Shown here: piece after piece, positions 36,729 through 46,200 of the stretch
How the letters are laid out: every line of letters begins with the position of its first letter
Numbering within the stretch: position 1 is the first letter of the stretch
NCBI GenBank assembly: GCA_026418415.1
Contig: JAOABK010000009.1
Location: 1-64,000, forward strand
Length of the DNA stretch: 64,000 nucleotides
Direction: 5' to 3'
Source of the DNA: Pseudomonadota bacterium
GTDB taxonomy: Bacteria; CALINM01
Position numbers and translations under genes: made by a program
The notes under the pieces: generated by a model
Database searches by the model: none
What the model saw: only the letters and a program-made list of their open reading frames with translations
Told to the model about the DNA's origin: nothing

Positions 36729-38627
36729 GTGTTAAAAAATAGATTTAAATATATCTATACGCTTGGATTTCTTTTCATTATTATCAGTTTTTTTACAAGA
36801 ACTATCCTGATTTTAAAAGCATTTTCCCATATTAACAATAAAATATTTAATTTAGCCAAAATTTATTTTATTGGATTTATTTTCGATATAAGCACTTTTT
36901 CTTATTTTGCTATAGTAATTATTACCTATTTATCCTTCATTAATAACAAAATCTATACAAGCAAATTTAACAAAACAATCCTTATTTCTATAGCATTTCT
37001 TTATACGTGGCTATTAATCTTCATCTCCTTTTCAGAATATTTCTTTTTTGATGAATTTGGGGTTAGATTCAATTTTATTGCTGTTGACTATTTAATTTAT
37101 ACACATGAAGTTTTAAGAAACATTGTAGAATCTTACCCATTATTTTGGATTTTATCAATAATTACAGTTACATCAATGTTGATATTATTATTTATTAGAA
37201 AAAAGATTATCTATCACGATCATTACAATTTTCTCAAGAGATTAAAGATATACTCATTAAGCATATGCATATTTTTAACTATACATCTATTTGTTAAATC
37301 TGATTTCAAAAATGTATCAAACAATAACTACGTAAACGAATTGTCCTCAAATGGAATATACAGTTTTTTTTATGCTTTTAAAACAAATAAGATTGAGTAT
37401 GAAAAGTTTTACCCTTCTATGGACATAAATAATGCCTTTTCTAATTTAAGACACTTGCTGAAAGAATCAAATAATACTTTTATAAATCAAAACATTTTTG
37501 ATATTTCAAGATATATAAAAGGACAAGAAGAAAAAGAACAAAAATTAAACGTAATAATGATTGTGGAAGAATCCTTGAGCGCTGAATATATGGGTATATT
37601 TGGCAACATTTATAAACTTACTCCAAACTTAGACAAATTATCGAAGGAAAGCATGTTTTTTACAAACTTTTATGCCACTGGAACAAGAACTGATAGAGGC
37701 TTAGAAGCCATAACATTATCAGTGCCACCCATACCTGGACGCTCAATTTTAAAGCGTCAGAATAATGAGAATCTTAATTCTTTAGGATATATTTTTAATG
37801 AAAAGGGTTATGATGTAAATTTTTTATATGGTGGATATAGCTATTTTGACAATATGAAACATTTCTTTAGTAATAACAATTTCAAAGTAATCGACCTTAG
37901 TAACTTTTCTAAAGAAGAAATTACCTTTCAAAATGCTTGGGGGCTTTGTGATGAAGATGTTTTTAACAAAGCTATTAAAATATCTAATGAGAGCTATAGA
38001 ATCGGCAAACCCTTTTTTACTTTAATTATGACTACTTCCAACCATAGACCCTATACCTATCCAGATGGCAAAATTGATATTCCCTCTCATTCCGGTAGAG
38101 AAGGTGCAGTTAAGTACGCTGATTATGCTTTAGGAAAATTTATAAATGATGCAAAAAAATATCCATGGTATGAGAATACAGTATTTGTAATTGTAGCTGA
38201 TCACTGTGCAAGCTCGGCTGGAAGATTAGCGTTACCTGTCAATAAATATCATATCCCTCTTTTAATTTACTCTCCTCGATATATTAAACCAATAGCATTG
38301 GATAAACAATCCAGTCAGATTGACTTAGCGCCCACAATTTTAGGATTATTAAACTTCAATTACAAATCAAAATTCTATGGTAAAAATATATTAAGAATGA
38401 AGAGAGAAGACGAGAGAGCCTTTATTAGCACATACCAAAGGCTTGGCTATATGAAAGGAAACAGACTTATAGTACTTGATCTAATGAAAAAAAAATCTTT
38501 TTATACATTTGATAAACTAACAGGATTTTTAACACCAATATCAAAGGAAGATACCTTATTAAATGAAGCGATAACCTATTACCAAACCGCAGATTATTTA
38601 TACAAAAATAACCTTCTAAAACATTAA
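36729..38627 (+). CDS. LTA synthase-like sulfatase-family phosphoglycerol/phosphoethanolamine transferase
   Basis: 632 residues: five N-terminal membrane spans (about 10-200) and a periplasmic alkaline-phosphatase/sulfatase domain (about 265-600). Metal and nucleophile motifs include VIMIVEESLSAEYMG, the nucleophile Thr in YATGTRTDRGLEAI, TLIMTTSNHRPY, VFVIVADHCASSAG and KYHIPLLIY. In Gram-negatives such enzymes decorate periplasmic glucans or lipids with phosphoglycerol or phosphoethanolamine; the acceptor is unknown. The start is GTG with no ribosome binding site. TTAAAA-17-TATTAT ends about 10 nt before it. Confidence 0.85.
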   Translation: MLKNRFKYIYTLGFLFIIISFFTRTILILKAFSHINNKIFNLAKIYFIGFIFDISTFSYFAIVIITYLSFINNKIYTSKFNKTILISIAFLYTWLLIFISFSEYFFFDEFGVRFNFIAVDYLIYTHEVLRNIVESYPLFWILSIITVTSMLILLFIRKKIIYHDHYNFLKRLKIYSLSICIFLTIHLFVKSDFKNVSNNNYVNELSSNGIYSFFYAFKTNKIEYEKFYPSMDINNAFSNLRHLLKESNNTFINQNIFDISRYIKGQEEKEQKLNVIMIVEESLSAEYMGIFGNIYKLTPNLDKLSKESMFFTNFYATGTRTDRGLEAITLSVPPIPGRSILKRQNNENLNSLGYIFNEKGYDVNFLYGGYSYFDNMKHFFSNNNFKVIDLSNFSKEEITFQNAWGLCDEDVFNKAIKISNESYRIGKPFFTLIMTTSNHRPYTYPDGKIDIPSHSGREGAVKYADYALGKFINDAKKYPWYENTVFVIVADHCASSAGRLALPVNKYHIPLLIYSPRYIKPIALDKQSSQIDLAPTILGLLNFNYKSKFYGKNILRMKREDERAFISTYQRLGYMKGNRLIVLDLMKKKSFYTFDKLTGFLTPISKEDTLLNEAITYYQTADYLYKNNLLKH

Positions 38628-38780
38628 AAACCTGCTCCTATTCTTGCGAAGCGTATTTCTTTGAATTACTGGAAATTTTATATTATTCAAGATTCTCAAG
38701 TGAATTTTAAAGAATTGTACTATATTTTTGAAAGAGTTTTGTTTATACTATTTATTTAAATTCTTTATGAGAGGTTATTA

Positions 38781-39812
38781 ATGGCAAGGAACGACAGATT
38801 TTTGAAAGCCTGTAGAAAAGAGCCTGTTGATTGCACTCCAATCTGGATGATGAGACAGGCGGGTAGATACTTAAAAGAGTATAGAGATATTCGTTCTAAA
38901 TATAGCTTTATCGAGATGTGTAAAACCCCAGAACTGGTCGTTGAAGTAACACTACAACCCATTAGAAGGTTTGAGCTGGATGCGGCAATAATATTTGCAG
39001 ATATTCTTCTACCCCTTGAATATATGGGAATTGACTTTGAGTTCACAAAAGATGATGGACCTCAGATTAAAAATCCTGTAAGAACAAGAAGAGATGTTGA
39101 AAAAATGAGAAAATTCAACATCGAAGAGCATATGGATTATCTTCTTACCTCTATAAAACTTGTAAGAAAAGAACTCGATGGAAAAGTTCCACTTATAGGC
39201 TTTTCTGGTGCCCCTTTTACACTTGCAAGTTATATTATTGAGGGTGGAGGCTCAAAAAATTATGTTAATACAAAAACGATGATGTACACTGAACCAGATA
39301 CATGGCATTTATTGATGGAAAAATTGGTCGATATGATTATCGATTACTTGAACGCCCAGATTAAAGCGGGAGCTCAAGCGATTCAAATATTTGATAGTTG
39401 GGTTGGATGTCTATGCCCTTCTGATTACAAGGAATTTATTCTCCCCCATCAAAAAAGGCTTTTTGAAGGACTTGATAAATCAGTTCCAAATATCCATTTT
39501 GCCTTTGGTGCCTCACACCTCCTCAAGCTTGTGAAAGAAGCAGGTGGTGATGTAATAGGACTTGACTGGAGAGTGGACATTGATGAAGCATGGAAGCAAT
39601 TAAACTATGAAACCGCAGTTCAAGGGAACTTAGACCCAACAGCATTATATGGCTCTAAAGAGTATATAAAAAAGAGAGTTGAAGATATTCTTAATCGCGC
39701 AGGAAACAGAAATGGGCACATATTTAATTTAGGACATGGTATTCTTCCTACAGTGCCCGTTGAAAATGCAGAATACCTTGTCAATTTAGTCCACGAGCTA
39801 AGTAAGAGATGA
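38781..39812 (+). CDS. hemE: Uroporphyrinogen decarboxylase
   Basis: Decarboxylates uroporphyrinogen III to coproporphyrinogen III. The 343-residue protein carries the signatures PIWMMRQAGRYLKEYR (about 20-35), FADILLPLEYMG, GFSGAPFTLASYIIEGGG, IFDSWVGCL, GLDWRVDIDEAW and FNLGHGILPTVPVEN. The GAGAGG site upstream of the ATG is good. hemH overlaps its stop (ATGA), and hemG overlaps hemH, forming a three-gene end-of-haem-synthesis operon; hemN/hemF for the intervening step is not here. Confidence 0.98.
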   Translation: MARNDRFLKACRKEPVDCTPIWMMRQAGRYLKEYRDIRSKYSFIEMCKTPELVVEVTLQPIRRFELDAAIIFADILLPLEYMGIDFEFTKDDGPQIKNPVRTRRDVEKMRKFNIEEHMDYLLTSIKLVRKELDGKVPLIGFSGAPFTLASYIIEGGGSKNYVNTKTMMYTEPDTWHLLMEKLVDMIIDYLNAQIKAGAQAIQIFDSWVGCLCPSDYKEFILPHQKRLFEGLDKSVPNIHFAFGASHLLKLVKEAGGDVIGLDWRVDIDEAWKQLNYETAVQGNLDPTALYGSKEYIKKRVEDILNRAGNRNGHIFNLGHGILPTVPVENAEYLVNLVHELSKR

Positions 39813-40702
39813 AAACAGGTATTGCTTTAATTTCCCTGGGAGGACCCAAAAGTTTAGAAGAAGTACCTGATTTTATAAAGAACTTAACTGGTGTTGACCT
39901 CCCAGAAAGAGTAATATTAGGCATCAAAGAACGATATAAACTCATTGGTGGAGGTTCTCCTCTTCCTGAAATAACTGAAAAACAAGCAAAATCCCTTGAA
40001 AAATTACTCCCACCAGATTTTACATGTTTACCAGCTTTTAGATACACAAAACCTGATATTGGAGAGGTAATAGATTTTTTTGTAAACAATGGATATGAAC
40101 AAATCTTTTTCTTTATACTCTCGCCTTTCTTCACATCCGTAACCACTGGAAATTATCTAAACTTTGCAGAAAACTTCATAAAAACAAGAAATATTCAAAT
40201 CTCATACTCTTTCATCTACAGTTGGTATAAAAATGAATCTTTTATAAACTGCTGGGTTAAAAAAATAAAAGATGAGTCAAAAGAAGACCTTGATTATTTC
40301 TATCTTTTTTCGGCTCATAGCCTCCCAGAGAGATTATCAAAGGAACCATATAAAGAACAAATTGAAGAGTTTTGTAAAATAATATCAGAAAGGTTGGGGC
40401 TAAAAAACTGGGCATTAGGATGGCAAAGCATACCTTCAAATGCAAAAGAACCATGGATTGGTCCTGAGGTTGAAAAGGTAATGGAAGATATAAAATCTAA
40501 GGGGTTCAATTCTATTCTTCAAATACCTATTGGATTTACTGCTGATCATATTGAAACTCTATATGATATTGATATTATACATGCAAATTATGCTAAATCT
40601 CTTGGTCTTTCTTACAAGCGTGTCTCTTCTTTAAATGATTATCCTCTATTTATAAAAGCACTATTTGATATACTCTTAGAAAGGATGGATAAAGCATTAT
40701 GA
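39809..40702 (+). CDS. hemH: Ferrochelatase
   Basis: Inserts Fe2+ into protoporphyrin IX (or coproporphyrin III in some routes). The 297-residue protein shows the start GIALISLGGPKSLEEV, FRYTKPDIGEV, the metal-ligand His in FSAHSLPER and the acidic C-terminal motif IGFTADHIETLYDID. It is slightly short compared with 310-350-residue family members but complete. It overlaps hemE and hemG by 4 nt each. Confidence 0.96.
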   Translation: MKTGIALISLGGPKSLEEVPDFIKNLTGVDLPERVILGIKERYKLIGGGSPLPEITEKQAKSLEKLLPPDFTCLPAFRYTKPDIGEVIDFFVNNGYEQIFFFILSPFFTSVTTGNYLNFAENFIKTRNIQISYSFIYSWYKNESFINCWVKKIKDESKEDLDYFYLFSAHSLPERLSKEPYKEQIEEFCKIISERLGLKNWALGWQSIPSNAKEPWIGPEVEKVMEDIKSKGFNSILQIPIGFTADHIETLYDIDIIHANYAKSLGLSYKRVSSLNDYPLFIKALFDILLERMDKAL

Positions 40703-42087
40703 GTAAAAAGGTTGCAATAATTGGTAGTGGTGTTTCAAGCTTAGCATCTGCGGTTATGCTTAAAGAAGCAGGCATTGATTTTGTAATATATGAAAAAGAA
40801 AGCCAATTGGGCGGAAAAATAAAAACCGAATATATAAACAATTTTACCATTGAAGCAGGACCAGACAGTTATCTCCCAGAAAAATTCTGGTCCGTACAAC
40901 TAATTAAAAAAGTCGGGCTTGAAGAAGAGATGCTTTGTAGCAATGATGAACATAAGGGAACTTTTATTTATTCAAATGGAAAACTTCATCCACTACCTGA
41001 GGGTGTAATGTTAATGGTTCCAACTATGATAATGCCCTTACTAAAATCAAGTCTTATCTCATGGCCGGGAAAAATAAGGATGGGACTTGAATTATTCATA
41101 CCCCCCAAAAAAGATGATAGCGATGAGAGCCTTGCTCAGTTTGTCACAAGAAGGCTTGGAAGAGAATGTCTTGAAAAAATTGCAGAGCCCCTTGTTGCTG
41201 GAATTCACACATCAAACCCTGACAACATGAGTGTTAAAGCAACCTTTCCAAGATTCATAGAAATGGAAAAAAAATATGGTAGTCTTATAAAAGGCATGGT
41301 TCAAGCTATGAAAAATAAGCCTGCTCCTCAACAAAATGCTAAAAAAATGACCTATTTTATGTCACTTAAAAAGGGCATGGAGCAGTTAGTTGAAGCATGT
41401 AAAAAGTTCATAGGCGAAGATAGAATAATTACAAACAAACAAGTAGTCTCAATAACTAAGGACAATGCGAAATTTATAATTAAAACAAATGATAATTTTG
41501 AAGATGACTATGACTATATAATTGCTGGGACTCCATCCTATACAACAGCAGATATTATTAAAGGATTTGATCCAGACTTAGCTAAATTACTAAGTAGAAT
41601 TGAGTGGTCCTCATCAGCTACCATATCATTAGCTTATAAAAGAGATGATATTAACGTAGATTTAAAGGGATTTGGTTTTATAGTACCAAAAATTGAAAAT
41701 AGGCGTATCAATGCCTGTACATGGAGTTCAATTAAATGGTCCTATCGCTCCCCAGATGATCATATATTAATTCGTTCCTTTGTTGGTGGTGGCCATCACG
41801 AAGAATTAGTTAATGAAGGAGATGAAAAACTCGTTGATATTGTTAGAGAAGAGTTAAGAGATATTGTAGGAATAAAAGCTCAACCAGTGCTTTCTAAAGT
41901 CTATAGATGGTATAATGGCATGCCAAAATATACGGTTGGACATTTAGAAAGGATACAAGAGATAGATAATTACTTAAAAAAACACCCCGGATTATATTTA
42001 ATCGGCTGTAGTTATAAAGGCATAGGTATTGGCGATTGTGTAAAAAGTGGTTTTGACGTAGCCTCAAAAATTATTAATAATTTATAA
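40699..42087 (+). CDS. hemG: Protoporphyrinogen/coproporphyrinogen oxidase, HemY/HemG FAD type
   Basis: A 462-residue FAD-dependent amine-oxidase-fold enzyme, with the N-terminal dinucleotide-binding motif VAIIGSGVSSLASAVMLKEAG and YEKESQLGGKI. The active-site region is AGIHTSNPDNMSVKATFPRF, and the end GCSYKGIGIGDCVKSGFDVA is typical. HemY-type enzymes use O2 or other acceptors; in an anaerobe the electron acceptor is unclear. Gene naming (hemG/hemY) varies between groups. The start overlaps the hemH stop. Confidence 0.94.
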   Translation: MSKKVAIIGSGVSSLASAVMLKEAGIDFVIYEKESQLGGKIKTEYINNFTIEAGPDSYLPEKFWSVQLIKKVGLEEEMLCSNDEHKGTFIYSNGKLHPLPEGVMLMVPTMIMPLLKSSLISWPGKIRMGLELFIPPKKDDSDESLAQFVTRRLGRECLEKIAEPLVAGIHTSNPDNMSVKATFPRFIEMEKKYGSLIKGMVQAMKNKPAPQQNAKKMTYFMSLKKGMEQLVEACKKFIGEDRIITNKQVVSITKDNAKFIIKTNDNFEDDYDYIIAGTPSYTTADIIKGFDPDLAKLLSRIEWSSSATISLAYKRDDINVDLKGFGFIVPKIENRRINACTWSSIKWSYRSPDDHILIRSFVGGGHHEELVNEGDEKLVDIVREELRDIVGIKAQPVLSKVYRWYNGMPKYTVGHLERIQEIDNYLKKHPGLYLIGCSYKGIGIGDCVKSGFDVASKIINNL

Positions 42088-42238
42088 TTTTTAGTTTCAT
42101 ATTTTTTGTGATTTTGTTTTTTTGATTTATATAAAGATATTAAACACTCACATTATTTGTTGCTAAAAAACACATGCAAAACTTTACTAAATTTAAACCA
42201 AATCTCTTTTATCTTATCAATATTAAATAATTATAATG

Positions 42239-42266
42239 TTGTTTTTCTAAAATAATCTGATATACT
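42239..42266 (+). promoter_or_regulatory. Promoter of the FKBP isomerase gene, TTGTTT-16-TATACT
   Basis: TTGTTT (42239-42244) and TATACT (42261-42266) are 16 nt apart. The ATG at 42273 is 6 nt after the -10 box, so a leaderless message is predicted. The rest of the 185-nt gap after hemG (42088-42238) is AT-rich with no gene seen. Confidence 0.65.
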
Positions 42267-42272
42267 TAGATA

Positions 42273-42965
42273 ATGAAGATTTATTTATTATTTCTTAATT
42301 TACTTTTTATATTATCATCTTTTACTTCCTACGCTGAAGAATCCCAACTATTAAAAACTGAAAAAGATAAGGTTAATTATTCTATTGGAGTAAATTTAAT
42401 CAATAATTTTAAACAACAGGAAATTGATATAGATCTTGATTTAGTAATCAAGGGCATGAAGGATGCATATAATGGTAACAAACTATTGCTTAGTCCTGAA
42501 GAAATCAAAAAAAGTCTCGACATTTATCAAACCGCTGTAAGACAAAAGCGTGCAACAAATTTCTCAAAAATTTCTGAAGAAAATAAGAAAAAAGGAGATG
42601 CCTTCCTTTCAGAAAACTCAAAAAGGGAAGGGGTAGTAACACTTCAATCTGGTCTCCAATATAAAATCATTAAGAAGGGTGAGGGTAAAATACCTACTGA
42701 AAATGATGTTGTAGAATGTAATTTCATAGGAACACTTATTGATGGCACAGAGTTTGAAAATACCTACAAAAAAGGAAATCCTGCTATATTAAAAGTTTCT
42801 ACAGCAATACCCGGATTAAGGGAAGCACTAAAAATAATGCCCTTAGGATCAAAATGGCAAATTTTCATCCCCCCCAAATTAGCATATGGCACAAAAAAAG
42901 TGGGAAGCTATATAGGACCAAATAGCGTACTCATCTACGAATTAGAGCTTATCTCTGTAAAATAA
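42273..42965 (+). CDS. Periplasmic FKBP-type peptidyl-prolyl isomerase (Mip/FkpA-like)
   Basis: A 230-residue protein with a signal peptide (1-21), an N-terminal helical dimerisation domain (about 25-115) and a C-terminal FKBP domain (about 120-230). The isomerase shows VTLQSGLQYKIIKKGEG, VECNFIGTLIDGTEFENTY, the PGLREALKIMPLGSKWQIFIP core, AYG and a final SVLIYELELISV strand. It helps proline-limited folding in the periplasm. It lies just before two exported proteins, including the giant multicopper oxidase, which suggests a folding link by position only. Confidence 0.95.
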   Translation: MKIYLLFLNLLFILSSFTSYAEESQLLKTEKDKVNYSIGVNLINNFKQQEIDIDLDLVIKGMKDAYNGNKLLLSPEEIKKSLDIYQTAVRQKRATNFSKISEENKKKGDAFLSENSKREGVVTLQSGLQYKIIKKGEGKIPTENDVVECNFIGTLIDGTEFENTYKKGNPAILKVSTAIPGLREALKIMPLGSKWQIFIPPKLAYGTKKVGSYIGPNSVLIYELELISVK

Positions 42966-42993
42966 AAATATAAAAAAGGAGGTGTTAAATATT

Positions 42994-43257
42994 ATGAAAA
43001 ATTTAATCAAAAAAGGGGTAGTTTTTGTATTTTTTTTAACAATCTTTACCACGGCATATGGAGCTCCAAACGATGAAATAAAAACAACCAACCCAAAAAT
43101 TGAAAGGGAACAAAAAAACAGAAAGATTAAAAAGGAAACTCCAAACTCTGCTAAAGAATGGCACAACAAGGAGAAAAAACGAAGAGAAAATAAAAAAAGA
43201 GCTGAAGAGATGAGACAAAAACAGCAAGAAAAGAGCGATAGCACTAAAATTAAATAA
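42994..43257 (+). CDS. Small, highly charged secreted protein
   Basis: An 87-residue protein with a signal peptide (about 1-24, ending AYG-AP) and a mature part that is almost entirely charged (Lys, Glu, Arg, Asn, Gln) and predicted helical. The ATG at 42994 is favoured by AAAGGAGGTG 9 nt upstream; a GTG at 42982 lies inside that site. No family is recognised. It lies between an FKBP isomerase and the giant multicopper oxidase on the same strand. A metal-, polyanion- or protein-binding role is possible but unsupported. Confidence 0.7.
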   Translation: MKNLIKKGVVFVFFLTIFTTAYGAPNDEIKTTNPKIEREQKNRKIKKETPNSAKEWHNKEKKRRENKKRAEEMRQKQQEKSDSTKIK

Positions 43258-43299
43258 TTTTTATTACAAAATAAGCGTTTTCAAATAGAGGAGGTAGTT

Positions 43300-46200
43300 A
43301 TGAAAAGAGCTAAAATATTTTTTTACATTCTCTTAGTGCTTTGTGGAATGGTTGGCATACCACCACAAGGATTTGGATTGACCCCTATGCCAAACCCAGG
43401 AGGTACTCCTGATTATTTTAATGTACCAAACTGGGCTAATAGTCCACCTTTAAGAAAATTTGTTGATACACTTCCAGGTCTTAACTCTGTTAATCAAAAT
43501 AATCTCGGACAGTATATTCCAGTAGCCATACCAGACACTACAACTTATCCAGGTTCAGATTATTATGAAATTGAGCTTGGTGAATACTCAAAGCAAATGC
43601 ATTCAGATTTACCACCCACAAGGCTTCGTGGTTATAGACAAATAAATACTAATGATCCTACAGTAAGTCAGTTTCAATATTTAGGACCTTTAATTATTTC
43701 ACAGAAAAACCGCCCAGTAAGAATTAAATTTATCAATAGTTTACCTACCGGGAATGGAGGAAACTTATTTGTACCTGTTGACACAACCATAATGGGTTCT
43801 GGGCAATTTTTTATTGACTATGATCCAGAAACAAAACAAATGATTAGTCCTATTTCAGGCTTTTTTTCTCAGAATAGAGCCACCCTTCACCTACATGGTG
43901 GTCATTCTCCTTGGATCAGTGATGGAACGCCACATCAATGGATAACTCCAGCAGGCGAACCAACATCATATCCTAAAGGTGTTAGTGTTGCCTATGTACC
44001 TGATATGTGGTTTGACTCTGCGGGCAATACAATAACTGCATGTGCAGGGCAAACTACCTGTAATGTACCCGGTGCTACAAATAATCCAGGACCTGGCGCT
44101 CAGACCTTCTATTGGAGCAATCAACAAAGTAGTAGGCTTATGTTTTATCACGACCATTCATGGGGAATCACCCGTTTAAATGTTTATGTTGGTGAGGCAG
44201 CGGGATATATAATTAGAGACGATGTTGAACAGGAATTAATAAATTTAGGTCTTATACCAACAGACGAAATACCACTTATAATTCAAGATAAAACTTATGT
44301 AGATGAAAACACTATAGTAAATACTGACCCCACATGGAACTGGGGTACAAGTCCAGGTAATGCAGTAACTGGTGACTTATGGTGGCCCCACGTATATATG
44401 CCTGCCCAAAACCCTTATAATCCTGACATGAGTGGAATCAACGCTTTTGGAAGATGGCATTATGGCCCATGGTTCTGGCCACCAACACCTGTTTGTGGCT
44501 CATCAAATCAGGCGGTGAAACCTCTTTGTATAGAAAATGGAACTGTACCAAATGAGTATTATTTAAATGATCCAGCTTGTTTTCCTATTGAAACACCACA
44601 ATGTATTCATCCACCTGAAAGACCAGGCACACCTAATCCATCATGGGGTGCAGAAGCATTTTTAGATACGCCTATTGTAAATGGTACTGCCTATCCAAAA
44701 CTTGACGTTGAACCCAAAGCATACCGATTCCGTATTTTAAATGCTGCTCACGACCGTTTTCTCAATCTACAACTATATCAAGCAACATCAATTGTAGATA
44801 AAATTACCATAACAAATGGAGGGACAGGATATACTTCTCAACCCACTGTTCAGATTATTGGTGGTGGTGGAACTGGTGCTACTGCTAATGCTGTTGTAGA
44901 CCTTAATCCACTAAGTCCAACCTTTGGACAGGTTATAGCAATAGACATTGCAACCGTTGGAAGTGGATATACTTCTCCACCAATAGTTAATATCATTGGT
45001 GGCGGTGGAACAGGTGCTACTGCAACTGCAACAATTTACACACAAATGACCGAAGTCGGCATGGTGCCAGCAACTTTAACTTCTGGATTTCCTCCACTAT
45101 GGCCAAAAGATGGCAGAGAAGGTGGTGTTCCTGATCCATTCACTGCTGGTCCTCCTTTTATTCAGATCGGGACAGAAGGTGGCTTTTTACCACAACCAGT
45201 AGTTTTGCAAAACCAGCCCATTCAGTGGAATACAGATCCAACAATGTTTAATGTTGGTAATGTTTTACCAGTTGCGGAAGGTGGTGGAACATTAATACTT
45301 GGTCCAGCTGAAAGAGCAGACGTTATAATCGATTTTTCCCAGTATGCAGGAAAAACACTAATTTTATATAACGATGCACCTACCGCTTTTCCAGCCCTTG
45401 ACCCCCATTATGACTATTATACAAATAATCCCGATAGAACTGACATAGGTGGAGCTCCTTCAACACCACCTGGATTTGGTCCAAATATACGTACCATAAT
45501 GCAAATAAATGTAGCCAATAATCCACCTGCACCAGCCTATAATGTTTCTGCATTAAAGGCAAAGTTTCTTTCTACAAATTCACAACAGGGTGTTTTTGAG
45601 CGTTCACAGGATCCAATAGTTGTAGGTCAGGCAGATTATAATACTACATATAATAAATCATTCCCCACAAGATGGCCTACATGGGGATACTCAAGAATCT
45701 CCGATACAACTTTGAGTTTCATGCAACCTGATGGAACTATTGTAAATAACTTTCCAATGAAACCAAAGGCAATTCATGATGAGATGGGAGCTACTTTTGA
45801 CGATTATGGTAGGATGAGTGCTAAATTAGGGCTCGAAATGCCCTTTGCAAATGCTGCTATTGCAAATTTCATACTCCAAAATTATGTTGATCCACCAACT
45901 GAAATTATAAAGCAAGGAGAATACCAGATCTGGAAAATAACCCATAATGGAGTTGATACACATCCAATACATTTTCATTTATTCGAAGTGCAAATTGTTA
46001 ATAGGGTTGGATGGGATGGTTTTATTAGAAAACCAGATCCTAATGAATTAGGCTGGAAAGATACGATTAGGGTTAGTCCCCTTGAAGATACAATAATCGC
46101 CTTGAGACCAATTCCACCAGTTGTACCCTTTAAAGTGCCTGATAGTGTTCGTCCTTTAAATCCAGAACAACCTCTTGGTTCTATGATGGGATTTTCTCAA